Source: Actinomycetota bacterium
GTDB lineage: Bacteria > Actinomycetota > Coriobacteriia > Anaerosomatales > JAENZW01
DNA: 52,735 bases
Assembly (NCBI GenBank): GCA_016841065.1
Contig: JAENZW010000005.1
Span: 1-52,735 of the forward strand
Direction of reading: 5' to 3'
The notes beneath the pieces are model-generated. The model ran no database searches. It saw nothing but the letters and a program-made list of their open reading frames with translations, and was not told the origin of the DNA. Below, piece after piece: positions 9,180 through 17,376 of the stretch. The position numbers and the translations under genes are program-made. Positions within the stretch are counted from its first letter, which is position 1. Each line of letters opens with the position of its first letter.

Positions 9180-11149
9180 GCGACATGGACCAGTACAAGG
9201 ACATCTTCCTGTCCGAGAGCGCGGAGTTCCTCCAGGGCATCACGGACGGCCTGCTTGCCCTTGAATCGAACCCGACGGATCTCGAGCCGGTCGAGGTCGT
9301 GTTTCGCGGTGCTCACAGCCTCAAGGGAATGTCCGCTGCGATGGGCTACGACCTGACGGCGGACCTGACCCACAAGATGGAGAGTCTGATGGATCGCGTT
9401 CGCAAGCGCGAGCGCGTCGCCGATCCGCCGCTTGTCGACCTTATGCTCGACGCCACCGATCTTCTTCGGGCCCTAATCGATGCCGAATCATCGGGGGGTT
9501 CGAATCCCGACACCACTGCGACGATTTCGCGACTGGTCGCCATGGCCGAAGAAGAGGGGAACGCCGCCATCTCCGATGCGGATGCCGGCGGCCAGGCTGA
9601 TGATCGGAGCAACGCTGCGGTTCTCGATGACCGTGCTGACGCAACGGTGTTCCGCGTCAAGGTGACGCTCGAGGATGCGTGCGTGCTGAAGTCCGTCCGG
9701 GCGTACATGGTCATCAAGCGTCTCAGCCACATGGGTACCGTGGTAGACACAGTGCCGCCCGCCCGGGAACTCGAAGACGAGCAGTTCGATCGGGATTTCG
9801 AGATCATCGTGAGCACGCCGGCGGACGCCACGACCATCGAGAAGGCCGTCATGGCCGTCAGCGAAGTGCATGCGGTGACAAGCGAACTCGTGGACGAGAC
9901 TGACGAGGACTTGCCAGGAGAGGAGCCCGCCGAAGAAGGGGCGCCGCGTCGGCCTGCCATTCCAAAACTCTCGGAGACCCAGACCGTCCGAATCGCGATC
10001 GGCCATCTCGACACGATGGTCAATCTCGTGGGCGAACTTGTGATCATCCGCTCGCGGCTCGAGCGCGTTGCGAGCGATCTGGACTCACGCGATCTAGAAG
10101 ACACGATCGAGGTGCTGCATCGAGTCGCGGGCGAGCTCCAGCATGAGGTGATGCACACTCGCATGGTTCCGGTCGGCAATATCTTCAACCGATTCCCCCG
10201 TGCCGTACGCGATCTCGCCCGCGATCTTGGCAGGAGTGTGGACTTCTCGATGAGCGGGCTGGATATCGAGCTGGATAGGACCGTTCTGGATGAGATCGGC
10301 GATCCGATACTCCATCTGTTGCGCAACAGCGTCGACCACGGGATCGAGCCCGCCGAAGATCGCATGGCTGCCGGAAAGGACCCGAAAGGCACCGTGCACC
10401 TTGACGCCTCGCGCGAGCGTGATCAGGTACGTATCTCAGTGTCCGACGATGGGCGGGGGATGGACGTCGCGCGCGTGTGGGGCAAGGCATGTGACCTTGG
10501 CCTGGCACATGCGGAGAGTCGAGACTCGTACTCCGATGATGACATCCTGCTGTTCACATGCGTTCCGGGCTTCTCGACCGCGGCACAGGCGACCAGGGTT
10601 TCCGGACGTGGTGTCGGTATGGACGTGGTCAAGGGCAAGATCGAACATCTCGGCGGTACGCTACAGATCAACACAGCTCCGGGGCAAGGCACCGAGTTCG
10701 TCTTGACCCTGCCCCTGACACTGGCAATCATCCAGGCGCTCCTTGTCGGAGCGAGAGGCCAGGTCTTCGCCATGCCCCTGTCGGCGGTCGACGAGGTGAT
10801 GTCGCCGGACGAGGTGCAGTTGGACACCGTGGATTCGGCCCCGGTGGTGGTGCTTCGCGATGGGACGATCGCGCCCGTCTATCCGCTTGACGCGTTGCTT
10901 GGTGTGGGCGGGCAGATGCTTCGCGATCCTCAGGAAGGGGAGCACATCGTGCTCACAGATACCGGTGGTCAGAAGCGGGCTCTACTTGTTGAGGAGATGC
11001 TTGGCCGACGCGAGATCGTGATCAAGCCGCTCTCGCGCATGTTTCGCAACGTGAGGGGTCTGGGAGGCGCGACAGTGCTCGGCGACGGAAACGTCGCCCT
11101 GATTCTGGACCCACGCACGATGTTTCCGTCCAGGGAGGAGGTTCTGTGA
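9176..11149 (+). CDS. cheA: Chemotaxis histidine kinase CheA
   Basis: A 657-residue kinase with all functional parts. The Hpt domain carries the phosphorylated His47 in FRGAHSLKGMSAAMGY. Residues ~155-245 form a P2-like response-regulator docking region. A dimerisation helix pair follows an acidic linker, then an HATPase domain with the N box (LLRNSVDHGIE), SDDGRGMD and GRGVGMDVVK. The C-terminal CheW-like P5 domain ends the protein. Start ATG overlaps cheB by four bases, with GGGAGGG upstream. The 3' end overlaps cheC by four bases, indicating tight coupling. Confidence 0.95.
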   Translation: MSDMDQYKDIFLSESAEFLQGITDGLLALESNPTDLEPVEVVFRGAHSLKGMSAAMGYDLTADLTHKMESLMDRVRKRERVADPPLVDLMLDATDLLRALIDAESSGGSNPDTTATISRLVAMAEEEGNAAISDADAGGQADDRSNAAVLDDRADATVFRVKVTLEDACVLKSVRAYMVIKRLSHMGTVVDTVPPARELEDEQFDRDFEIIVSTPADATTIEKAVMAVSEVHAVTSELVDETDEDLPGEEPAEEGAPRRPAIPKLSETQTVRIAIGHLDTMVNLVGELVIIRSRLERVASDLDSRDLEDTIEVLHRVAGELQHEVMHTRMVPVGNIFNRFPRAVRDLARDLGRSVDFSMSGLDIELDRTVLDEIGDPILHLLRNSVDHGIEPAEDRMAAGKDPKGTVHLDASRERDQVRISVSDDGRGMDVARVWGKACDLGLAHAESRDSYSDDDILLFTCVPGFSTAAQATRVSGRGVGMDVVKGKIEHLGGTLQINTAPGQGTEFVLTLPLTLAIIQALLVGARGQVFAMPLSAVDEVMSPDEVQLDTVDSAPVVVLRDGTIAPVYPLDALLGVGGQMLRDPQEGEHIVLTDTGGQKRALLVEEMLGRREIVIKPLSRMFRNVRGLGGATVLGDGNVALILDPRTMFPSREEVL

Positions 11150-11757
11150 GGCTCGAACGTCTGACAGAACTGCAAATGGACGCCCTGCGGGAGGTTGGGA
11201 GCATCGGAGCAGGGCACGCTGCCACAGCTCTGTCGCAGCTCATGGACATGCCCGTTGGCGTGCGAAACCCAGAGATAGAGATCATGCCTCTCGGCGAGAT
11301 ACCGGGAGTATTCGGCGGGCCAGAGCAGCTTGTCGGTGCGGTGTACTTGCGCTTGCTCGGTGACATTGAGGGCGGGATGCTCTTCATGGCCCCGCGGGAT
11401 TCACTGCTGTCCCTCGTCGATCTTCTGCACTCGAGACGGCCGGGAACCACCAAGTCCTTCGGGCGCGAGCAGGAGGCGCTCGTGACTCATGTGGCTTCGA
11501 TTCTGGGCGCCTCCTACATCGCTGCAATTGCGCGCATGGCTGACCTCAACGTGTTGCCATCGACGCCGTCCTTCGTTCTCGACATGGCTGGGGCGATTCT
11601 CGAGGTAGCCACGACCGAGGCCGGCATGAAGGCGCATAGCGCAATGCTGATTCGAACCGCATTCTTCCACGAGGAGACGAAGATCGACGTCGCCCTGTTC
11701 TTCCTGCCGGACCAGGACAGTCTCGAGGTTCTTCTCGGCCGACTCGGAATTGCGTAG
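11146..11757 (+). CDS. cheC: CheC-family protein with degenerate phosphatase motifs
   Basis: A 203-residue CheC/CheX/FliY-fold protein. CheC has two active-site motifs of the form (D/S)x3Ex2Nx22P that dephosphorylate CheY-P. Here the first reads D12-x3-E16-x2-S19-x22-P42, so the Asn is Ser. The second has His115 where Glu is expected and Ser118 for Asn, with P141 kept. The framework is thus intact while catalytic residues are changed. It may be a weak phosphatase or only a CheD-binding regulator. GTG start overlaps cheA; the 3' end overlaps cheD. Confidence 0.85.
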   Translation: MRLERLTELQMDALREVGSIGAGHAATALSQLMDMPVGVRNPEIEIMPLGEIPGVFGGPEQLVGAVYLRLLGDIEGGMLFMAPRDSLLSLVDLLHSRRPGTTKSFGREQEALVTHVASILGASYIAAIARMADLNVLPSTPSFVLDMAGAILEVATTEAGMKAHSAMLIRTAFFHEETKIDVALFFLPDQDSLEVLLGRLGIA

Positions 11758-12283
11758 CCGGTTGGGCGCCCCAGACGACAACCAGGTGATCTCGGATCTG
11801 AGCGACCCCAACATGGTGGAGGTCGGCGTTGGCGCGTTGGCGGTGACGACGCTTCCCCGATACCTGATAACCCCCGCGCTCGGCTCATGCATCGGCTTGG
11901 GTCTGTACGATCCCGTGATGCAGCAGGGCGGTCTGGCGCACATCATGTTGCCGAGCCAGACCGACACGGCGCTGAAGGCTAGCCCTGAGCGGTTCGCAAG
12001 TGTAGCGGTACCTCGACTGGTTGAGGCGTTGACCCGAATAGGTTCACCCAGGCGCCGGCTCGTCGCAAAGATGGCCGGCGGAGCCGCTATGTTTCGTTCC
12101 GACACGACTCTGGCGACCATCGGTGACAGGAACGCCGCAGAGGTTCGAAGCCAGTTGAGGCTCTTGAAGATCCCCATCATTGCCGAAGATGTAGGAAACA
12201 GCCATGCGCGCACGGTTGAGCTGCACCTCGACACGGGGATGTTCATCGTGCGTAGCTACCTGTACGGTGTGAAGAGGTTGTGA
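11750..12283 (+). CDS. cheD: Chemoreceptor glutamine deamidase CheD
   Basis: A 177-residue deamidase that also partners CheC. The catalytic Cys lies in PALGSCIGLGLYDP and the His in GLAHIMLP, as in the family; AKMAGGAAMF is the conserved distal segment. The TTG at 11750 overlaps cheC by eight bases, but no ribosome site is visible. ATG 11813 would give a protein starting MVEVGVGALAV, exactly where the conserved domain begins, and is a real alternative. Its position after cheC matches the usual functional pair. Confidence 0.88.
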   Translation: MRSRLGAPDDNQVISDLSDPNMVEVGVGALAVTTLPRYLITPALGSCIGLGLYDPVMQQGGLAHIMLPSQTDTALKASPERFASVAVPRLVEALTRIGSPRRRLVAKMAGGAAMFRSDTTLATIGDRNAAEVRSQLRLLKIPIIAEDVGNSHARTVELHLDTGMFIVRSYLYGVKRL

Positions 12284-12284
12284 C

Positions 12285-13808
12285 GTGGGACCAGGTGGAA
12301 TCGAGAGACTTGCTATGAGCGAGGCGGAAGCAGCCTCCGTTCCCGTGCGGACGGCGGCGGATCGACTGACTATCGCCATCGTCGGCGGTAGCTTGCGCTC
12401 GGCCTCGATCCTGAGGCTCTTGAGCGAGGTCGAGAACATCGACGTTGCGGCTGTGGCATGCCAGAACTCGTCCGCTCCGGCCGCCAGATTGGCTGAGGAC
12501 GTCGGAGTCTTCGTCACCCGGGAGCTCACCGAGGTGTTTCAGATTCCCGGTCTGGACCTGATCATCGACATGTCCGAGGATCCCGTGACCCACGCGGCTC
12601 TCGAATCGCAGCGCCCTGAGAGCGTTGAGATGATCGGCACGAACGGGTCCGAGCTCGTGTGGGACCTCCTCGTGGCGAAGAAGCGTGGGGAAGAGCAGGA
12701 GAAACTCTTCGTCGAGTTGCAGGTCGCGTACGACAAGATTCGCAGTCATGAGAGGAGACTCCAGTCGAGCAAGGAGGCTCTTGAGCGAGCGAATGAGGAG
12801 CTTGAGAGCCGTCTCGCGGAAATCTTCTTCACGCATGAGTTCTTCAAAGCGCTCACGAGCTTCAGCTCCGTTGACGATGTCTGTTCGCTCATCGTTGACG
12901 GTGCCAACGGCATTCTTGGGGCAGAGATATCCGTGATCTATCTGTTCGATCGGGACTCCTGGACATTCCGTCTTCGCGCGTGCCAGGGTCGTTCCGAAGA
13001 GGCGTTCGAGCCGATTGTCGCAGTCAGCGACACCGTTCTCGGGACTGCATTTCGCGATGGCGCACTGCAAGAACCCGATGTGCCCTCCGAATCCCCCTCG
13101 GCGGCATGGATGCGACAAGGAGATCAGCCGCGTTCCCACGCAGCAGTTCCGCTTCGTACTGGTGATCACGTCATCGGCGTCATGGCGGTCGGTTCGGCAA
13201 CGTATCGCGAATTGATGCCGGCAGAGATGGAGCGGCTGCAGGTGATTGCCAACCAGTCGTCGCTGTCTCTCCAGAACGCACTGCTTCATGAGGAACTCGA
13301 ACGCTTGTCGGTTACCGACCGTCTGACCGAGCTCTACAACCATGGCTACTTCCAGCAACGCATCGAGGAGGAAGTGGGCCGTGCCTCACGGTTCGAGCAC
13401 GATCTCGCGCTCATCATGCTCGATATCGATGGATTCAAGGAGTTCAATGACACGTACGGACATCCACGTGGCGACAAGGTGCTGCAGATGGTCAGTGACG
13501 TGATCAAGCAGAATCTGAGGGACATGGATATCGCGGCCCGATATGGGGGCGAGGAATTCGTGGTGGTATTGCCGGAGACTGACGCCGGTGGGGCTCTCGC
13601 TGTCGCAGAGCGCATTCGTGAGGGAGTGGCGGCGTGCGAGTGTGCGGTGGGGGAGGGCGTCCAGCCCGTTCACAAGTCCGTTTCACTCGGTGTCGCATCC
13701 TTCCCAGATGACGCGTCGACTCCGGCACGCCTTATTGAGGCCGCAGATCGGGCGATGTACGTCGCCAAGCGGGAGGGGAAGAATCGAGTCAAGGTCGCCG
13801 GACGCTAG
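12285..13808 (+). CDS. Diguanylate cyclase: Rossmann-like, coiled-coil, GAF, GGDEF
   Basis: A 507-residue cytosolic c-di-GMP synthase ending the che operon. Residues ~26-120 resemble an NAD(P)- or CoA-binding Rossmann domain (LTIAIVGGSLRSASILRLL ... GLDLIIDMSEDPV). Residues ~130-180 form a coiled coil. A GAF domain spans ~185-325 and the GGDEF domain spans ~330-505. The active site GGEEF is intact, and RDMD five residues before it matches the inhibitory I-site RxxD. GTG 12285 has GAGG seven bases upstream; ATG 12315 is an alternative. It links chemosensing to surface behaviour through c-di-GMP; the ligand of the N-terminal domain is unknown. Confidence 0.88.
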   Translation: MGPGGIERLAMSEAEAASVPVRTAADRLTIAIVGGSLRSASILRLLSEVENIDVAAVACQNSSAPAARLAEDVGVFVTRELTEVFQIPGLDLIIDMSEDPVTHAALESQRPESVEMIGTNGSELVWDLLVAKKRGEEQEKLFVELQVAYDKIRSHERRLQSSKEALERANEELESRLAEIFFTHEFFKALTSFSSVDDVCSLIVDGANGILGAEISVIYLFDRDSWTFRLRACQGRSEEAFEPIVAVSDTVLGTAFRDGALQEPDVPSESPSAAWMRQGDQPRSHAAVPLRTGDHVIGVMAVGSATYRELMPAEMERLQVIANQSSLSLQNALLHEELERLSVTDRLTELYNHGYFQQRIEEEVGRASRFEHDLALIMLDIDGFKEFNDTYGHPRGDKVLQMVSDVIKQNLRDMDIAARYGGEEFVVVLPETDAGGALAVAERIREGVAACECAVGEGVQPVHKSVSLGVASFPDDASTPARLIEAADRAMYVAKREGKNRVKVAGR

Positions 13809-14093
13809 GGGCATTCGGCTTCGAATGAGTCTCAAGTGCGTATCGAAGCTTCTTCGCCCGGTAGCCTTGCGGGTATTCTGACAGTGTTGCATTCGAATCA
13901 CGTGCTAGACTTCGACTCTGCCATGCACTCGTATCGGTATCGGCAGGACACGATACTCGACACGGAGGCCGACGACTACGTCCGGCGCGTGGAACGAACG
14001 GTGCAGTCATGTCGAGCGTCTACGCCAGCGCTACGGGGCGCGCTAGGGCCATTACCTGAGGCCTCACGCGTGGCGCCATAGGGAGAGAACAAA
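13809..14093 (+). other. Intergenic stretch of 285 bases with a promoter and long leader
   Basis: This gap separates the che operon from the peptidoglycan-binding gene. It contains the extended -10 at 13903-13911 and then about 175 bases of apparent leader. A small open frame with ATG at 13923 (52 codons) has no ribosome site and is not called. I see no convincing terminator hairpin with a T tract. Confidence 0.4.
13903..13911 (+). promoter_or_regulatory. Extended -10 element TGCTAGACT
   Basis: A TGn extended -10 with hexamer TAGACT. CTGACA lies 22 bases before it, too far for a normal -35. The predicted transcript starts near 13918 and leads to the gene at 14094. Confidence 0.4.
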
Positions 14094-14984
14094 GTGGAGC
14101 CCATCCTTCCCGGCGGGCGTGGTCCCGCAGTTGAGGACGTACAGAGAAGGCTCTTGGGTCTCGGATACGATCTCGGTCCGACCGGCATCGACGGAGTCTT
14201 CCTCGGCAAGACGCGAGATGCCGTGACCGCTTTTCAGGCTGAGCATGCGCTGTCTGAGGACGGTATCGTCGGCGATGAGACGTGGTCAGCCCTTGTCGAT
14301 GAGACATTCGTGCTCGGCGACAGGATGCTGTATTTGAGGTTGCCTCACTTCCACGGTCGCGACGTGCGGATTCTTCAGTCGGCTCTCAACACGCTCGGCT
14401 TCTCATGCGGATTCGCTGACGGCATCTTCGGCCCCTATTGTGAGCGGGCCGTTCGCGAATTCCAGCTCAGCTGCGGCCATGCCGCTGACGGCATCGCCGG
14501 TCTTGAGACGACGCGTGCTCTCGAAGCGCTTCGGCATGTCTGGGAGGGCAAGGACTCGCGCATGCCGTCTTCGGCGACTGTTGCTCTCGCCAGGGCAGCT
14601 GAGGTGTTGGCTAGCCGTTCTGTGGCCATTCGAGGGCTTGACAACACCGCGCGGGACATAGCGGACCGCTTCAAGAACCTCGCGTTGGCCACGACCGAGA
14701 ACGCTCGCGTTGGGGCTGCACTCGATGGCGACGATGGCGACGTGGTACTGCGTTTGCTTCTTGCTGGGCCTCCGCTCGAAGTACCCGCCGGGGCGCCATT
14801 GGTCGCACTTGGCTCCGATGACGTTTCCGCGCTCGCTGGCCGGCTGACGACTGCGATGTCGGTCGTGCATGCAGGCTGCCGAGATGTCTACGTGGACATC
14901 GGCTCCACCGAGAGCGCGAATGACATGGACCGCCAACGTCGTGCGGTACGTCTGCTTGACGCGGTATGCAGCGCCCTCGCTTGA
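14094..14984 (+). CDS. Protein with two peptidoglycan-binding domains
   Basis: A 296-residue protein with two PG_binding_1 repeats at residues ~7-72 and ~80-150; each keeps the motif pattern of GIDGVFLGKTRDAVTAFQ or ADGIFGPYCERAVREFQ. Residues ~160-296 resemble the alpha/beta layout of an N-acetylmuramoyl-L-alanine amidase, but I cannot point to the zinc His/Glu set, so catalysis is unproven. No signal peptide is visible, which is odd for a wall-binding protein. GTG start with GGGAGAG upstream. It is followed by a wall hydrolase gene, which supports a role in wall metabolism. Confidence 0.75.
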   Translation: MEPILPGGRGPAVEDVQRRLLGLGYDLGPTGIDGVFLGKTRDAVTAFQAEHALSEDGIVGDETWSALVDETFVLGDRMLYLRLPHFHGRDVRILQSALNTLGFSCGFADGIFGPYCERAVREFQLSCGHAADGIAGLETTRALEALRHVWEGKDSRMPSSATVALARAAEVLASRSVAIRGLDNTARDIADRFKNLALATTENARVGAALDGDDGDVVLRLLLAGPPLEVPAGAPLVALGSDDVSALAGRLTTAMSVVHAGCRDVYVDIGSTESANDMDRQRRAVRLLDAVCSALA

Positions 14985-14996
14985 GGGGATGCCGGG

Positions 14997-15005
14997 TGAT
15001 AGAAT
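14997..15005 (+). promoter_or_regulatory. Extended -10 promoter for the NlpC/P60 gene
   Basis: TGATAGAAT is a TGn extended -10. Transcription would start near 15012. This excludes the in-frame GTG at 14996 and ATG at 14966 as starts for this transcript and bears on the CTG start called at 15047. Confidence 0.5.
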
Positions 15006-15046
15006 CGAGCGGCCGTACCGACCGACTGCCAGAGGAGGTAACCACT

Positions 15047-16108
15047 CTGACAGCCAGGATCAAGACGCTCATTGCACTGTCCATCGCGCTCACGCTTGCC
15101 CTGGGTGCGATTCCCGTATACGGTGCACCCTCGGTCAGCGACAAGCGCGCTGAGGCACGCCGTGTCAAGGCCCAGATCGACGACCTCGACCGCCAAGTCG
15201 AAGTGGCCAGTGAGGCGTACAACGAGGCTGCTTCGAAGCACAACGAACTAGTCGCACAGGTCGCAGAGGTTCGCACGAAGCTCAAGAAGACGAAGAAGCG
15301 AGTGGGTCAGCTGGAGACTCATCTGAACACGCGCGCTGAGTCGATGTACCGTCACGGCCCGCTGTCGTTCCTCGAGGTGCTGCTCAGCGCCAAGAGTTTC
15401 GAGGAGTTCGCCACGACATGGGACCTCCTTCGAGACATGAACACCTCGGATGCCGATGCCATCGCTGAGCTCAAGATTGTCAAGGCGGAGGCGGAGCAGA
15501 TTGAGCGCGATCTCGCGTCGCACGAGGCAGAGGCGAAGCAGGTTCGCAGCGAGATGGCCTCGAACAAGGCAGCCATCGAGTCCAAGCTTGGAGATCGAGA
15601 GCGTATGCTTTCGGGGCTCGAGTCCGAGATCGGTGCGCTCGAGGAAGCGGAGCGCCAGAGGGCCGAAGCAGCCGCACGTGCTGCGACACGGGCAGCAGCC
15701 GCCGCAGCGACAGCGTCATCGTCTTCGGGGGGTGGGGAGAGACAGTTCCCGCCGCCCACGCGCGCAGCGCGGAGCGAGGTCGTCAGCGTCGCCAAACGCT
15801 ATCTGGGTGCTCCGTATCGGTGGGGTGCCTCCGGACCCAATTCCTTCGACTGTAGTGGGTTCACGATGTTCGTCTACTCCCAAGTAGGCGTTTCGCTCCC
15901 ACACTCGTCTCGCGCTCAAATCGGGTACGGAGAACGCGTCTCGCGCGCGGACCTCCAAGCGGGTGATCTCGTCTTCTTCGGCTCACCGATTCACCACGTC
16001 GGCATCTACGTCGGCTCGGGACAGTACATACACGCGCCTCACACGGGGGCAGTGGTGCGCATCGACTCTCTGAGCCGCGGAGACTACGCGGGGGCGGCCA
16101 GGCCCTAG
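15047..16108 (+). CDS. Secreted NlpC/P60 (C40) peptidoglycan hydrolase, probable CTG start
   Basis: A 353-residue exported endopeptidase with a signal peptide ending near PVYGAPS. Residues ~30-215 form a long coiled coil of the CwlO/EnvC type, followed by an alanine/serine-rich linker and the catalytic domain (~240-353). Catalytic residues visible are Cys269 in FDCSGF and His317 in HHVGIYVG, with a later His near 328. The start is unusual: AGAGGAGGTAA at 15031-15041 is followed five bases later by CTG. No ATG, GTG or TTG lies in frame between the predicted transcript start and the end of the signal peptide. GTG 14996 is the fallback. Confidence 0.88.
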   Translation: MTARIKTLIALSIALTLALGAIPVYGAPSVSDKRAEARRVKAQIDDLDRQVEVASEAYNEAASKHNELVAQVAEVRTKLKKTKKRVGQLETHLNTRAESMYRHGPLSFLEVLLSAKSFEEFATTWDLLRDMNTSDADAIAELKIVKAEAEQIERDLASHEAEAKQVRSEMASNKAAIESKLGDRERMLSGLESEIGALEEAERQRAEAAARAATRAAAAAATASSSSGGGERQFPPPTRAARSEVVSVAKRYLGAPYRWGASGPNSFDCSGFTMFVYSQVGVSLPHSSRAQIGYGERVSRADLQAGDLVFFGSPIHHVGIYVGSGQYIHAPHTGAVVRIDSLSRGDYAGAARP

Positions 16109-16226
16109 GTCGTCCGTGCGTTAAGCTGCTGTGGCACTTGTGCCGATGTCTCTACCGTGGGAGCTGCTACAAGGCACTGCTGTATTCTGATAGTCGGTAT
16201 CGTGTCTGCGTACGGATGGTGGCGCT

Positions 16227-17333
16227 ATGGCAGAGATCGACGTACTGCTGAAACTGATGACCGATCGAGGATCTTCTGACCTGCACGTCAAGGCTGGAAG
16301 TCCGCCCGCGATACGCCAGAACGGTCGATTGGTCGTTCTTCGCGACGAGTACCAGCAGCTCAGTGCCGAACAATGCAAGCAACTCGCTGTCGAGATGATG
16401 AACGAGCCGCAGAAGCAGATGTTCGAGCACAATCGGGAAGCCGACTTTGCGTACTCGCTATCCGGAGTAGGCCGATTCCGCGTGAATGTGTTTCATCAGA
16501 GAGGCAGCGTTGGGATGACCCTCCGTCGGGTCGCCACTGATCGCGCGAGCATCGAACAGCTTGGTCTGCCGCATGTGATCAGACGCCTTGCCGATGAGCC
16601 GCGCGGACTGGTTCTCGTCACCGGTACGGCCGGCTCAGGAAAGACCACGACGCTTGCTGCGATGATCGATCACATCAATAGCACCCGAGAAGGTCATATC
16701 GTCACGATCGAAGATCCCATCGAAGTGCTTCACAAAGACAAGAAGTGCATCGTCAATCAGCGTGAGATCGGCATCGACACCGAGAGCTACGCGGATGCAC
16801 TGCGACACGTCGTCAGGCAGGACCCCGATGTCATCCTCATCGGAGAGATGCGGGATCACGAGACGGTCTCAGCGGCTCTCACTGCCGCAGAAATCGGCAA
16901 CCTGGTCTTCTCGACGCTCCACACGATCGATGCGACGGAAACGGTCAACAGGATCATCGACTTCTTCCCGCCGTATCAGCAGAAGCAGGTGCGTCTGATG
17001 ATGGCTGCGACACTGAAGGGCATCGTATCGATGCGTCTGATCCCATCGATCAACGGGGGCCTTGTACCTGCTGTTGAGGTCATGGTAATGACCGGCACGA
17101 TTCGTGAATACGTTACGGACTCGGAGAAGACGTACCTCATCCGGGACGCGATGGAAGAGGGCGAATACTACGGCATGCAGACCTTCGACCAGTCGCTGCT
17201 GAAGCTCTACCAGGATCGACAGATCACCCTAGATGATGCGATGGCGATGGCGCACAATGCGCACGACTTCAAGATCAAGGTGCGCCAGCTCGGGGTGGAT
17301 CCGCATCAGGCCGCAGAAAGTGGCGTCTACTGA
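16227..17333 (+). CDS. pilT: Type IV pilus retraction ATPase PilT
   Basis: A 368-residue hexameric ATPase that depolymerises type IV pili. It has the N-terminal PAS-like domain (DLHVKAGSPPAIRQNG), Walker A at residues ~133-141 (GTAGSGKTTTL), an Asp box (IVTIEDPIEVLH), Walker B (DVILIGEMRD) and the His box (FSTLHTIDA). The C-terminal helix keeps GMQTFDQSLLKLY. PilT rather than PilB is indicated by length and the lack of a zinc-binding tetracysteine. It stands alone, with no pilus genes within the window, but close to the che operon it may serve. Confidence 0.92.
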   Translation: MAEIDVLLKLMTDRGSSDLHVKAGSPPAIRQNGRLVVLRDEYQQLSAEQCKQLAVEMMNEPQKQMFEHNREADFAYSLSGVGRFRVNVFHQRGSVGMTLRRVATDRASIEQLGLPHVIRRLADEPRGLVLVTGTAGSGKTTTLAAMIDHINSTREGHIVTIEDPIEVLHKDKKCIVNQREIGIDTESYADALRHVVRQDPDVILIGEMRDHETVSAALTAAEIGNLVFSTLHTIDATETVNRIIDFFPPYQQKQVRLMMAATLKGIVSMRLIPSINGGLVPAVEVMVMTGTIREYVTDSEKTYLIRDAMEEGEYYGMQTFDQSLLKLYQDRQITLDDAMAMAHNAHDFKIKVRQLGVDPHQAAESGVY

Positions 17334-17376
17334 TTCTGCTGCGACCCGGAGAGGCGAGACACGACGTTCTGGGCGC

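Noticed and set aside
12243-13358. A 371-codon antisense frame over the GGDEF gene
   Set aside because: A shadow of biased codon use; the sense frame has complete GAF and GGDEF motifs.
13836-14081. Small gene of 52-81 codons between the che operon and the PG-binding gene
   Set aside because: No ribosome site before GTG 13836 or ATG 13923, no recognisable protein, and it overlaps a probable promoter.
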